Of a DNA stretch of 64,000 nt, positions 1-8,073 are shown piece after piece. The translations under genes and the position numbers were made by a program. Under the pieces are notes generated by a model that made no database searches, had not been told where the DNA came from, and saw nothing but the letters and a program-made list of their open reading frames with translations. Position 1 is the first letter of the stretch. Each line of letters begins with the position of its first letter. The stretch is from Streptomyces sp. TRM68416 (GTDB lineage: Bacteria > Actinomycetota > Actinomycetes > Streptomycetales > Streptomycetaceae): positions 62,001 through 126,000 of the forward strand of contig NZ_JACVWU010000002.1 in the NCBI RefSeq assembly GCF_014596915.1, written 5' to 3'.

Positions 1-2
1 CC

Positions 3-323
3 TCGTACCGCCCGCTCGAACTCACCTCCATCGGCGAGGTGCTGGCCGGGGAGAACGGTGACGTGTGGGACGAGGAGGCACTGGACGAGCTGCGCTCCAT
101 CGCCGGGCACGTGGTGGACCAGGGCTGGATCGACGAACTCGGCAACGGCCGGTTCCTGCGGACGCTGTACGAGAAGAGCTGTGCCTACCGGGATCTGCGG
201 CTGACCACCTATCCCGGCACGCTGACGCGGGACGATCTGTCGACCCTGCGGCTGCCGGACCTGATGCAGGCGTACGGCGAGGTGCTGTCGGGGCGGGGCC
301 CGCAGGATCCGTCGGCCATGTGA
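3..323 (+). CDS. C-terminal part of a CbxX/CfqX-like AAA+ ATPase (cut by window edge)
   Basis: An open frame runs in from the left edge and ends at TGA 321-323, giving the last 106 residues of a longer protein. The segment is acidic and helical (WDEEALDELRSIAG, GNGRFLRTLYEKSC), which resembles the C-terminal lid helices of CbxX/EccA-type AAA+ proteins, where a conserved GN-R-x-x-L stretch follows the ATPase core. No Walker motif lies in the visible part, so the assignment rests on this lid-like segment and on my recollection that S. coelicolor has a CbxX/CfqX gene next to the same membrane-protein pair. It is convergent with the CNNM gene downstream. The fold is a reasonable guess; the specific role is unknown. 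Confidence 0.5.
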   Translation, partial: SYRPLELTSIGEVLAGENGDVWDEEALDELRSIAGHVVDQGWIDELGNGRFLRTLYEKSCAYRDLRLTTYPGTLTRDDLSTLRLPDLMQAYGEVLSGRGPQDPSAM

Positions 324-354
324 CCCGCCAAAGCCCGCGGCCGCCCGCCCCGGT

Positions 355-1416
355 CTACGACGCCAGTACCTGCTCGGGCTCCGGCCGCTTGGGCATCTCC
401 CGGTGCGCCGGGTCGGTCACCTCGCCCACCAGCAGCTCCAGTACGTCCTCCAGGGCGACCAGCCCCAGCACCCTGCCGGACGCGTCCGCGACCTGCGCCA
501 GATGCGTGGCCGCCCGGCGCATGACGGTCAGCGCGTCGTCCAGCGGCAGTTCGGAGCGCAGGGTCGTCATGGGCCGCCAGACCTGCTGCGGGACGGCCCG
601 GTCGGAGTCCTCCAGGTCGAGTACGTCCTTCACGTGCAGGTAGCCCATGAAGGCGCCGGTCTCCGCCGCGACCGGGAAGCGGGAGTACCCGGTGCGGGCG
701 GTGAGCTCGACGATCTGCCCCGGGGTGACCGACGGCGGGACCGTCACCAGCGACTCGCGCGTCAGGAGTACGTCCGTGACCGGGCGGGAGCCCAGCTCCA
801 GGGCGTCCTCCAGGCGTTCCTGCTCCTCGGGGTCGAGCAGCCCCGCCTGGCCGGAGTCCTCCACGAGCCGGTTGAGCTGCTCGCTGGTGAAGACGGCCTC
901 GACCTCGTCCTTGGGCTCGACGCGGAAGAGCCGCAGGATGCCCTGGGCGCAGGCGCCGAGGGCGACGGTGATCGGCCGGCACAGACGGGCGAAGGCGACC
1001 AGGCCGGGGCTGAGCCACAGCGAGGCCTTCTCCGGGGCCGCCATCGCGAGGTTCTTCGGGACCATCTCGCCGATGACGAGGTGGAAGAAGACCACGGCCG
1101 CCAGGGCGATCACATAGCCCAGCGGGTGGATCACGCCGTGCGGCAGGTGGATCCATTCGAAGACGGGCTCCAGCAGACGCGCCACCGTCGGCTCGGCGAC
1201 CGCGCCGAGGGTCAGCGAGCAGACCGTGATGCCGAACTGGGCGGCGGCCATCATCTGCGGCAGGTGCTCCAGGCCGTAGAGGACCTGGCGGGCACGCTTG
1301 GTGCCGAGCGGCTCGATCTGGCTGCGCCGCACGGAGACCAGCGCGAACTCGGCGCCGACGAAGAACCCGTTGGCCAGCACGAGCAGCGCGGCGAAGAGCA
1401 GTTGGAGCACGCTCAT
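355..1416 (-). CDS. CNNM/hemolysin-C-type membrane protein with CBS domains (second of pair)
   Basis: This 353-residue membrane protein has an N-terminal DUF21/CNNM transmembrane domain (about residues 1-190; ANGFFVGAEFALVSVRRS near the start and GEMVPKNLA in the loop) followed by a CBS pair (about 205-335; LLTRESLVTVPP and GLVALEDVLELLVGEV). CNNM/CorC proteins are linked to Mg2+ or divalent-cation transport, although many are still annotated as hemolysins. Unlike its upstream partner it lacks the small C-terminal CorC/HlyC transporter-associated domain. The ATG overlaps the TGA of the upstream paralogue in an ATGA, so the two are translationally coupled and may form a heteromer. Confident family, inferred substrate. 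Confidence 0.88.
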   Translation of the reverse strand: MSVLQLLFAALLVLANGFFVGAEFALVSVRRSQIEPLGTKRARQVLYGLEHLPQMMAAAQFGITVCSLTLGAVAEPTVARLLEPVFEWIHLPHGVIHPLGYVIALAAVVFFHLVIGEMVPKNLAMAAPEKASLWLSPGLVAFARLCRPITVALGACAQGILRLFRVEPKDEVEAVFTSEQLNRLVEDSGQAGLLDPEEQERLEDALELGSRPVTDVLLTRESLVTVPPSVTPGQIVELTARTGYSRFPVAAETGAFMGYLHVKDVLDLEDSDRAVPQQVWRPMTTLRSELPLDDALTVMRRAATHLAQVADASGRVLGLVALEDVLELLVGEVTDPAHREMPKRPEPEQVLAS

Positions 1417-2738
1417 CGGACGCCCTCCGCCACGGGGGCCGTGCGCACGAGCCGTACCCGCTCGGCGCGATAATGGCCGACCCGGCGCACCGACAGCCGC
1501 CAGCCGGGGAGTTCGGCCCGGTCGCCGGGGACCGGGATGCGGCCGAGGAGGTCGGCGACGAGTCCGGCGACGGTCTCGTACGGTCCCTCGGGCACGTCGA
1601 GGCCCATGCGCCGGAGGGTGTCGACGCGGCAGCTGCCGTCGGCGTCCCAGGCGGGCCGGCCCTCCTCCGCGGGGGCGGGGGCGAGTTCGGGGGCGTCCAG
1701 GCCGTCGTGCTCGTCGCGGACCTCGCCGACGATCTCCTCGACGATGTCCTCCAGGGTGACCACGCCGGCGGTGCCGCCGTACTCGTCGACGACGACGGCG
1801 ATGGGCTGCTCGCTGCGCAGCCGGGCGAGCAGCGGCCGGACCGGCAGCGTCTCGGGGACCAGCAGCGCGGGCCGGGCGATCCGGCCGGCCGGGGTGCGCA
1901 GGCGCTCGGCCGCCGGCACGGCCAGGGCGTCCTTGAGGTGGACCATGCCGACGATCTCGTCGATCCGCCCGCGGTACACGGGGAAGCGGGACAGGCCGGT
2001 GGCGCGGGTCAGGTTGACCACGTCCTCGGCGGTCGCCGACGACTGCAGTGCGCTGACCTTCACCCGCGGGGTCATCACGTGCTGCGCGGTCAGCTCGCCC
2101 AGCGACAGGGTCCGGACGAACAGGTCGGCGGTGTCCTGCTCCAGGGTGCCGGCCCGGGCGGAGTGGCGGGCCAGCGAGACGAGTTCACCGGGGGTGCGGG
2201 CGGAGGCCAGTTCCTCGGTGGGCTCGATGCCGATCGCGCGGACGAGACGGTTGGCCACGGAGTTCAGCCCGGCGATCACCGGTCGGAAGGTGCGCGCGAA
2301 GAGGTGCTGCGGGCCCGCGACGAACCGCGCGACCTGCATCGGCCGGGACACCGCCCAGTTCTTGGGCACGAGTTCGCCGATCACCATCTGCACGGCCGAG
2401 GCCAGCAGCATGCCGATGACCACGGAGATCCCGGACACCGCGCCCGCGGGGACGCCGGTGGCGGTGATCGGGCCGTGCAGCAGCTCGGCGAGCGCCGGTT
2501 CGGCGAGCATGCCGACCACGAGGGAGGTGAGGGTGATGCCGAGCTGGGTGCCGGAGAGCTGGAAGGAGAGCTCCTTCAGCGATTCGACGACCGTACGGGC
2601 GCGGCGGTCGCCCTCGGCGGCGGCCTTCTCGGCATCCGGCCGCTCGACCGTCACCAGGCCGAACTCGGCCGCCACGAAGAAGCCGTTGGCGAGGATCAGC
2701 AGGAACGCCGCCGCAAGGAGCAGCAGGGGGATGGTCAT
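1413..2738 (-). CDS. CNNM/hemolysin-C-type membrane protein with CBS and CorC domains (first of pair)
   Basis: This 441-residue paralogue of the next gene has a DUF21 transmembrane domain (about 1-195; ANGFFVAAEFGLVTVERP, GELVPKNWAVSRP), a CBS pair (about 215-335; MTPRVKVSALQ, VVDEYGGTAGVVTLEDIVEE) and a C-terminal CorC_HlyC domain (about 350-430; DGSCRVDTLRRMGLDVPEG). The VVDEYGGTAGVVTLED motif is the most diagnostic piece. The role is probably divalent-cation homeostasis at the cytoplasmic membrane. It overlaps the downstream paralogue by four bases. The 173-nt space upstream holds no gene, so this is probably a two-gene transcription unit separate from the his/rib operon, although the strand is the same. 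Confidence 0.9.
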   Translation of the reverse strand: MTIPLLLLAAAFLLILANGFFVAAEFGLVTVERPDAEKAAAEGDRRARTVVESLKELSFQLSGTQLGITLTSLVVGMLAEPALAELLHGPITATGVPAGAVSGISVVIGMLLASAVQMVIGELVPKNWAVSRPMQVARFVAGPQHLFARTFRPVIAGLNSVANRLVRAIGIEPTEELASARTPGELVSLARHSARAGTLEQDTADLFVRTLSLGELTAQHVMTPRVKVSALQSSATAEDVVNLTRATGLSRFPVYRGRIDEIVGMVHLKDALAVPAAERLRTPAGRIARPALLVPETLPVRPLLARLRSEQPIAVVVDEYGGTAGVVTLEDIVEEIVGEVRDEHDGLDAPELAPAPAEEGRPAWDADGSCRVDTLRRMGLDVPEGPYETVAGLVADLLGRIPVPGDRAELPGWRLSVRRVGHYRAERVRLVRTAPVAEGVR

Positions 2739-2860
2739 GCCGCCGCCTCGGGATGTCGGGAGGGGGCGGCGCAGGTACTACAGGACGATCCGTCCATCGC
2801 TGGAGGGAGTCACTCCTCGGGTTGCAGGGGCCGCTGGGCACCTGGTCGGAAACCAGCGAC

Positions 2861-2883
2861 GGAGGCGCTACGAAAACGCCTCC
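2861..2883 (-). terminator. Possible hairpin downstream of the PH-domain gene
   Basis: Arms GGAGGCG (2861-2867) and CGCCTCC (2877-2883) pair perfectly around a 9-nt loop, about 30 nt beyond the stop of the last gene of the rib-his operon. There is no U-run, which is usual for Streptomyces hairpin terminators, so termination is inferred from position only. Confidence 0.35.
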
Positions 2884-2911
2884 GCCAACAGATTAATCAA
2901 GACGGGGCCGC

Positions 2912-3355
2912 CTACGGCAGATCCCTCGTGGTGCGGGCTTCCACGAGTGCCCGCAGTGCGCGGGCGTCGGCGATGGCCCGCTCCTTGGCGATGCCCGGCT
3001 GGATGCCGAGCGCGGGCAGGCTGGTGCCGTCGCTGAGGTCGAGGAAGACCCAGGGGTCACCGGGGCGCAGGTTCACCCGGAGGATCTCCGCCCAGGCCAG
3101 GCGGCGCCGGCCGGCGATGTTGACCACGGTGACGCCCGCGTCGTCGGCGACGACCTTGACGCGGGCGAGCAGGGCCAGGACGCCGAACATGAGCGCCCCG
3201 GTGAAGATGAAGCTGAGGCGCTCGCCCGGGCCGAGGTTCTCCAGCAGCAGGGCGATCACCGTGATCACCACGAAGATCGTGGCGCCGGCCGTGAGCAGCA
3301 CGGCCCGGGTGCGTCCCGGCCGGAAGGTGACGGGAAGGACAGGCAGGTCGGACAT
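2912..3355 (-). CDS. PH-domain (bPH) small membrane protein
   Basis: This 147-residue protein has two hydrophobic segments (about residues 18-37 and 47-65), which make a membrane hairpin, followed by a compact beta-rich domain (VKVVADDAGVTVVNIAGRRRLAWAEILRV, then WVFLDLSDG) typical of bacterial PH domains. Such proteins are common in actinobacteria and have no established function. It starts with ATG 10 nt after the hisG stop and is therefore the last gene of the riboflavin-histidine operon. It contains no catalytic motif. A scaffold or membrane-associated role is only a guess. Confidence 0.75.
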   Translation of the reverse strand: MSDLPVLPVTFRPGRTRAVLLTAGATIFVVITVIALLLENLGPGERLSFIFTGALMFGVLALLARVKVVADDAGVTVVNIAGRRRLAWAEILRVNLRPGDPWVFLDLSDGTSLPALGIQPGIAKERAIADARALRALVEARTTRDLP

Positions 3356-3365
3356 CTCAGGGCTC

Positions 3366-4223
3366 TCAGAGGCGGCAGGCGTGGATGGCCGTGGTGAGGA
3401 TGGCCCGCGCGCCGATGTCGTACAGGTCGTCCATGATCCGCTGGGCCTCCTTGGCGGGGACCATCGCCCGGACGGCGACCCAGCCCTCGTTGTGCAGCGG
3501 GGAGACGGTCGGGGACTCCAGGCCGGGCGTGAGGGCGACGGCCTTCTCCAGCTGCTCGACGCGGCAGTCGTAGTCCATCATCACGTAGGTGCGGGCGACG
3601 AGGACGCCCTGGAGGCGGCGCAGGAACTGCTGCACCTTGGGCTCGTTCTCCGAGGTGGTGTCCGCGTCGGTGCGGCGGATCACGACGGCCTCGGACTTCA
3701 TGATCGGCTCGCCGAAGACCTCAAGGCCCGCGTTGCGCAGGGAGGTGCCGGTCTCGACGACGTCCGCGATGACCTCGGCGACACCGAGTTCGATGGCGGT
3801 CTCGACGGCGCCGTCGAGGTGGACGACGGAGGCGTCGACGCCCTTGTCGGCGAGGTGGCCCTCGACGATGCCCTCGTAGGAGGTGGCGACGGTCTTGCCC
3901 TTGAGGTCCTCGACGCCGCCTGCGGTGCCGGGCCTGGCGGCGAAGCGGAAGGTGGAGCGGGCGAAGCCGAGCGGGAGGATCTCCTCGGCCCGGGCGCCGG
4001 AGTCGATCAGCAGGTCGCGGCCGGTGATGCCGATGTCGAGGCGGCCGGAGGAGACGTAGATCGCGATGTCGCGGGGGCGGAGGTAGAAGAACTCGACCTC
4101 GTTCTCCGGGTCGACGATCCGCAGTTCCTTGGACTCCCGGCGCTGCTGGTAGCCGGCCTCATGCAGCATCTCCGCCGCAGGTCCTGACAGGGAACCCTTG
4201 TTGGGGACGGCGATGCGCAGCAT
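3366..4223 (-). CDS. hisG: ATP phosphoribosyltransferase, long form (HisG)
   Basis: HisG condenses ATP and PRPP to phosphoribosyl-ATP, the first committed step of histidine synthesis. At 285 residues it is the long HisG_L type with a C-terminal ACT-like regulatory domain (about 210-285; MVPAKEAQRIMDDLYDIGAR), so it should be hexameric and inhibited by histidine without needing HisZ. Visible motifs are MLRIAVPNKG at the start, DIGITGRDLL near residue 62 and the PRPP-binding loop ADVVETGTSLRNAGL near 157-171. It follows hisE by 48 nt, with AAGGAAG as a ribosome binding site before the ATG. These two his genes sit apart from any other his gene in this window. Confidence 0.97.
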   Translation of the reverse strand: MLRIAVPNKGSLSGPAAEMLHEAGYQQRRESKELRIVDPENEVEFFYLRPRDIAIYVSSGRLDIGITGRDLLIDSGARAEEILPLGFARSTFRFAARPGTAGGVEDLKGKTVATSYEGIVEGHLADKGVDASVVHLDGAVETAIELGVAEVIADVVETGTSLRNAGLEVFGEPIMKSEAVVIRRTDADTTSENEPKVQQFLRRLQGVLVARTYVMMDYDCRVEQLEKAVALTPGLESPTVSPLHNEGWVAVRAMVPAKEAQRIMDDLYDIGARAILTTAIHACRL

Positions 4224-4271
4224 GAGGTCGGCTTCCTTTGCGTGGGGTGTGCGGGTGGAGGTGTACGGGGC

Positions 4272-4544
4272 TCAGAGGTGGGCGTAGACGTCGTCGAGGG
4301 AGATCCCGCGCGCGACCATCATCACCTGGACGTGGTACAGCAACTGCGAGATCTCCTCGGCTGCCGCTTCCTTGCCCTCGTACTCGGCGGCCATCCAGAC
4401 CTCGGCGGCCTCTTCGACGACCTTCTTGCCGATGGCATGGACGCCCTTCCCGACCAGCTCTGCGGTGCGGGAGGTGGCGGGATCGCCGTGGGCGGCCTTG
4501 TGCTGGAGCTCGGTGAAGAGCTCCTCGAACGTCTTATTGGACAT
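4272..4544 (-). CDS. hisE: Phosphoribosyl-ATP diphosphatase (HisE)
   Basis: HisE hydrolyses phosphoribosyl-ATP to phosphoribosyl-AMP, step two of histidine synthesis. The 90-residue all-helical protein carries the MazG-like metal-binding pattern [14 protein letters not shown] and [15 protein letters not shown] take ATG 4544 ([10 protein letters not shown]) as the start because it matches the usual length and has a GAGTGGG ribosome binding site. An in-frame GTG at 4556 would add four residues. It lies 33 nt beyond ribH and upstream of hisG, in the same direction. Confidence 0.96.
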   Translation of the reverse strand: MSNKTFEELFTELQHKAAHGDPATSRTAELVGKGVHAIGKKVVEEAAEVWMAAEYEGKEAAAEEISQLLYHVQVMMVARGISLDDVYAHL

Positions 4545-4577
4545 GGTGGCGCCCACTCTACGCGGTGTGCGAAAAGC

Positions 4578-5063
4578 TCAGCGCCACGGTTCAGATACTG
4601 AGCGGAGCGTGGCCGCGGTGGCCACCGCCGCGGTCACCGCCTCGTGCCCCTTGTCCTCGTTGGAGCCGGGCAGTCCGGCCCGGTCCAGGGCCTGCTCCTC
4701 GTTGTCGCAGGTGAGCAGGCCGAAGCCGACGGGGACGCCGGTGTCCACGGAGACCTGGGTGAGGCCCTGGGTGACGCCCTGGCACACGTACTCGAAGTGG
4801 GGGGTGCCGCCGCGGATGACGACGCCGAGGGCGACGATCGCGTCGTAGCCGCGGCCGGCGAGGACCTTGGCGACGACCGGGAGTTCCCAGCTGCCGGGGA
4901 CCCGGAGCAGGGTCGGCTCGTCGATCCCGAGGTCGTGCAGGGCGCGCAGGGCGCCGTTCACCAGACCGTCCATCACCTTGTCGTGCCACTGCGCCGCGAT
5001 GACGGCCACCCGCAGGTCGCCCACATTGCGTACGGACAGTTCCGGTGCACCCTTGCCGCTCAC
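4578..5063 (-). CDS. ribH: 6,7-dimethyl-8-ribityllumazine synthase (RibH)
   Basis: RibH condenses 5-amino-6-ribitylaminouracil with 3,4-dihydroxybutanone 4-phosphate to the lumazine that riboflavin synthase uses. The 161 residues contain the [11 protein letters not shown] strand-loop and [17 protein letters not shown], whose His is the expected general base, followed by the helix [20 protein letters not shown]. The family forms 60-mers or pentamers in the cytoplasm. GTG start with GAGGAGAG seven bases ahead. It is the fourth gene of the FMN-riboswitch operon, 24 nt after ribBA. Confidence 0.97.
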   Translation of the reverse strand: MSGKGAPELSVRNVGDLRVAVIAAQWHDKVMDGLVNGALRALHDLGIDEPTLLRVPGSWELPVVAKVLAGRGYDAIVALGVVIRGGTPHFEYVCQGVTQGLTQVSVDTGVPVGFGLLTCDNEEQALDRAGLPGSNEDKGHEAVTAAVATAATLRSVSEPWR

Positions 5064-5087
5064 GTCTCTCCTCGGTGTTCTTGCTGC

Positions 5088-6380
5088 TTACTGATTGCCG
5101 CAGGCGGCCGGGGCGGGGCCCGTCTCCAGCCAGGGCAGGTCGTGACCCATCCGGTCCCGCTTGGTGCGCAGGTAGCGGAGGTTGTGCTCGCCCGCGGTGA
5201 CGGGCATCGGCTCGCGGTCGGTGACCTTGATGCCGTGGCGGACGAGCGCGTCGCTCTTGTCCGGGTTGTTGGTCATCAGGCGGACGCTCCGCACCCCGAG
5301 GTCGTCGAGGATCTGCGCCCCGGCCGCGTAGTCCCGGGCGTCGGCGGGCAGACCGAGCTCCAGGTTGGCGTCCAGGGTGTCGCGGCCGCGCTCCTGGAGT
5401 TCGTAGGCGCGCAGCTTGGACAGCAGGCCGATGCCGCGTCCCTCGTGACCGCGCAGGTAGACGACGACCCCGCGGCCCTCGGCCTGGACGCGCTCCAGGG
5501 CGGTGTCCAGCTGGGGGCCGCAGTCGCAGCGCAGGGAGCCGAAGACGTCGCCGGTGAGGCACTCGGAGTGGACGCGGACGACGACGTCCTGGCCGTCGCC
5601 GATCTCGCCGTGCACCAGGGCGACGTGCTCGACGCCGTCGACGGTGGAGCGATAGCCGTACGCGGTGAAGGTGCCGTGGGAGGTCGGCAGGTGGACCTCG
5701 GCCTCGCGACGGACGGTGGGCTCGGCGCTGCGGCGGTAGGCGATCAGGTCCTCGATGGAGATGATCGTCAGGCCGTGCTTGCGGGCGAACGGGATCAGCT
5801 CGGGCAGGCGCAGCATCCGGCCGTCCTCGCCGGCGATCTCGACGATCGCGCCGGCCGGGCGCAGGCCGGCCAGGCGGGCGAGGTCGACGGCGGCCTCGGT
5901 GTGGCCGTTGCGGACGAGCACCCCGCCGGGCTTGGCGCGCAGCGGGAAGATGTGGCCGGGGCGGACGAAATCGTCGGCGCGGGCGGTGCCGCTCGCCAGC
6001 AGTTGCAGCGTGGTGGCGCGGTCGGCGGCCGAGATGCCGGTGGTCACGCCGTGGGCGGCGGAGGCGTCCACGGAGACCGTGAACGCGGTCTTCATCGACT
6101 CGGTGTTGTCCTCGACCATCTGCGGGAGGTCGAGCCGCTCCAGTTCCTCGCCCTCCATGGGGGCGCAGATCAGGCCGCGGCACTCGCTCATCATGAAGGC
6201 GACGATCTCGGGGGTGGCCTTCTCGGCGGCGACGACGAGGTCGCCCTCGTTCTCGCGGTCCTCGTCGTCGACGACCACGACGGGCCGGCCGGCCGCGATG
6301 TCGGCGATGGCCTGCTCGATCGGGTCGAGCGACCAGTCCTCGATATTGCCGGTGCTGTACAGAGCCGGTGCCGTGCTCAT
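5088..6380 (-). CDS. ribBA: Bifunctional DHBP synthase / GTP cyclohydrolase II (RibBA)
   Basis: The 430-residue fusion supplies both branches of riboflavin synthesis. The N-terminal RibB domain (about 1-215; [16 protein letters not shown] and [13 protein letters not shown]) makes dihydroxybutanone phosphate from ribulose 5-phosphate. The C-terminal RibA domain (about 220-425) opens GTP and keeps its zinc ligands in [18 protein letters not shown] and the GTP loop [12 protein letters not shown]. Both active sites look intact. The start ATG 6380 overlaps the stop of the transporter gene in an ATGA. An upstream extension of the frame is only a shadow of that gene. Confidence 0.97.
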   Translation of the reverse strand: MSTAPALYSTGNIEDWSLDPIEQAIADIAAGRPVVVVDDEDRENEGDLVVAAEKATPEIVAFMMSECRGLICAPMEGEELERLDLPQMVEDNTESMKTAFTVSVDASAAHGVTTGISAADRATTLQLLASGTARADDFVRPGHIFPLRAKPGGVLVRNGHTEAAVDLARLAGLRPAGAIVEIAGEDGRMLRLPELIPFARKHGLTIISIEDLIAYRRSAEPTVRREAEVHLPTSHGTFTAYGYRSTVDGVEHVALVHGEIGDGQDVVVRVHSECLTGDVFGSLRCDCGPQLDTALERVQAEGRGVVVYLRGHEGRGIGLLSKLRAYELQERGRDTLDANLELGLPADARDYAAGAQILDDLGVRSVRLMTNNPDKSDALVRHGIKVTDREPMPVTAGEHNLRYLRTKRDRMGHDLPWLETGPAPAACGNQ

Positions 6381-7018
6381 GCGGGCGCTCCTTCCAGGAC
6401 GGGCCGCGGGTCCTTGCGGGAGCGCAGCCACCAGTCGCGCATGCCCCACAGGACGAGTGCGCCGTAGATGACGTAGACGAAGCCGGAGAAGGCGTAGCCG
6501 TTCGCGAAGTTCAGGGGGACGCCGACCAGGTCGACGAGGAGCCAGGCGAACCAGAACTCGACCATGCCGCGGGCCTGGGCGTACATGGCGACGATGGTGC
6601 CGACGAAGATGTAGGCGTCGGGCCAAGGGTCCCAGGACAGGCTCGGGTACGCCTTGAACAGCAGGGCCACCGCCACGGTGCCGGCGGCGCCGGCCGCGAT
6701 CATCGCGCCGCGCTCGCGCCAGGTGGCGAACCGTACGGCGATGTGCCCGTCGGTGGCCCGGCCGGTGCCGCGGTTCCACTGCCACCAGCCGTACAGCGCG
6801 ACGACCACGACGACGGCCTGCTTGCCGGCGCTGCCGGTCAGATGGCCGTAGAAGGCGCCGAAGAGGATGAGGCCGGCGAGGAACTGCACCGGCCAGGTCC
6901 ACACCGAGCGCCGCCAGCCGAGGGCGAGGGCGACGAGGCCGAAGATGTTGCCGACCATGTCCGACCAGATGATGTGCTGGCCGAAGAGGGTGAAGGCCTC
7001 GGAGTTGAGCCAGTTCAC
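6377..7018 (-). CDS. ribM: PnuC-family riboflavin transporter (RibM)
   Basis: This 213-residue polytopic protein has about six to seven hydrophobic segments and the PnuC-like pattern [22 protein letters not shown] and GWWQWNRG. PnuC proteins carry nicotinamide mononucleotide or nicotinamide riboside. The subgroup found inside FMN-riboswitch rib operons of Streptomyces and Corynebacterium (RibM) transports riboflavin. Its place between ribE and ribBA, overlapping both by four bases and under the same riboswitch, argues strongly for riboflavin here. The substrate call is by context, the family by sequence. Confidence 0.87.
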   Translation of the reverse strand: MNWLNSEAFTLFGQHIIWSDMVGNIFGLVALALGWRRSVWTWPVQFLAGLILFGAFYGHLTGSAGKQAVVVVVALYGWWQWNRGTGRATDGHIAVRFATWRERGAMIAAGAAGTVAVALLFKAYPSLSWDPWPDAYIFVGTIVAMYAQARGMVEFWFAWLLVDLVGVPLNFANGYAFSGFVYVIYGALVLWGMRDWWLRSRKDPRPVLEGAPA

Positions 7019-7620
7019 GCCTGCGCTCCCCGGCCCGCGGCGAGCAGCCGCTCGACGTACTTGGCGACGACGTCCACTTCGAGGTTGACCGGATCGCCGG
7101 GCTGCTTGTGGCCGAGCGTGGTCAGGGCGAGGGTGGTGGGGATGAGGCTGACGGTGAAGTGGTCGGGGCCGGCGTCGACGACGGTGAGGCTGATGCCGTC
7201 GACGGTGATGGAGCCCTTCTCCACGACGTACCGGGCGAGGTCCGCGGGGAGCGAGACCTTCACGATCTCCCAGTTCTCGGAGGGCTTGCGCTCCAGCACC
7301 TCACCGGTGCCGTCGACATGGCCCTGGACGATGTGGCCGCCGAGGCGCGCACCGACCGCGGTGGGGCGTTCCAGGTTGACGCGGGAGCCGACGCCGAGGG
7401 CGCCGAGGCTGGAGCGGTTCAGGGTCTCGGCCATGACGTCGGCGGTGAACTCGTCGCCCTCGTGCTCGACCACGGTGAGGCAGACGCCGTTGACCGCGAT
7501 GGAGTCACCGTGCTTCGCGCCCTCGGTGACGACGGGGCCGCGCAGTCGGAAGCGGGAGGCGTCGCCGAGGTTCTCGACGGCGGTGACCTCGCCCAGCTCT
7601 TCGACGATTCCGGTGAACAC
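7015..7620 (-). CDS. ribE: Riboflavin synthase alpha chain (RibE)
   Basis: Riboflavin synthase dismutates two lumazine molecules into riboflavin and the pyrimidine precursor. The 201 residues show the family start [12 protein letters not shown] and two tandem lumazine-binding barrels: repeat 1 with [19 protein letters not shown] and repeat 2 with [15 protein letters not shown] and [11 protein letters not shown]. It starts at GTG 7620 with AGGAGGA nine bases upstream and is the first gene after the FMN riboswitch, 151 nt beyond its 3' edge. Its stop overlaps ribM. Confidence 0.97.
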   Translation of the reverse strand: MFTGIVEELGEVTAVENLGDASRFRLRGPVVTEGAKHGDSIAVNGVCLTVVEHEGDEFTADVMAETLNRSSLGALGVGSRVNLERPTAVGARLGGHIVQGHVDGTGEVLERKPSENWEIVKVSLPADLARYVVEKGSITVDGISLTVVDAGPDHFTVSLIPTTLALTTLGHKQPGDPVNLEVDVVAKYVERLLAAGRGAQA

Positions 7621-7771
7621 TTCCCGGGTCCTCCTGCCTCATTCGGGCACGGACTCCGGGGCTGTCGATGACGACAGAAGATACGGGCGACGACACCGGG
7701 AGCGACGCCGGACGGACCCGTCCACCACGGAACGGGCTCATATCGGCGGCGCGCACGAATGCCCGCCCGCC

Positions 7772-7898
7772 GCGCACTGCCTCCCATCCGGACTTTAACC
7801 GTCGGTCCAGGAATTTCACCTGGTCAACCGGCCGCTGGAGGCGACCGGGTCGCGGACTGTAACCGCCGGTTCGGACTTTCACCGACCCCGGAGTGCGC
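7772..7898 (-). promoter_or_regulatory. FMN riboswitch (RFN element)
   Basis: Read on the minus strand, the segment opens with GCGCACT (7892-7898) and closes with AGTGCGC (7772-7778), a perfect P1 stem. Inside are the conserved RFN blocks: GGTCGGTGAAAGTCC, AACCGGCGGTTACAGTCCG, the GGTGAAATTCCTGGACCGACGG block and TTAAAGTCCGGATGGGAGG. It leads the ribE-ribM-ribBA-ribH-hisE-hisG operon. FMN binding should reduce expression. A small stem CTGTCG/CGACAG (7662-7677) in the 151-nt leader before ribE could be part of the expression platform. Whether control is at termination or translation cannot be told. Confidence 0.96.
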
Positions 7899-7999
7899 TG
7901 CTACTGGTACAGGGCCAGTGTGCCACGCCTGATCGGCGTCCATGCGGGTGAATGCTGTGGGGTGGCTCACAAGCGGGGGCCGGAGACTTCCGCTCCTTG

Positions 8000-8037
8000 A
8001 TTGGTCCATACCTATTGACGCATTGGTCTAGTCCTCC
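8000..8037 (+). promoter_or_regulatory. Two dre-like direct repeats at the chitinase promoter
   Basis: ATTGGTCCATACCTAT (8000-8015) and ATTGGTCTAGTCCTCC (8022-8037) are spaced 22 nt start to start. Both resemble the DasR operator (dre, ACTGGTCTAGACCACT), agreeing at 11 and 12 of 16 positions, and also the 12-bp direct repeats known from Streptomyces chitinase promoters. TTGACG at 8015-8020 lies between them and may be a -35 element. The placement predicts DasR/N-acetylglucosamine control, but DasR action is inferred. Confidence 0.7.
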
Positions 8038-8073
8038 TTAAGGTCTGCGCAACTTCCGTGGAGAGGAACCGAC

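Noticed and set aside
1473..4187. Plus-strand open frame of 904 codons across the CNNM, PH-domain and hisG genes
   Set aside because: It is the mirror of high-GC minus-strand genes, rich in Gly/Asp/Val/Arg with no motif.
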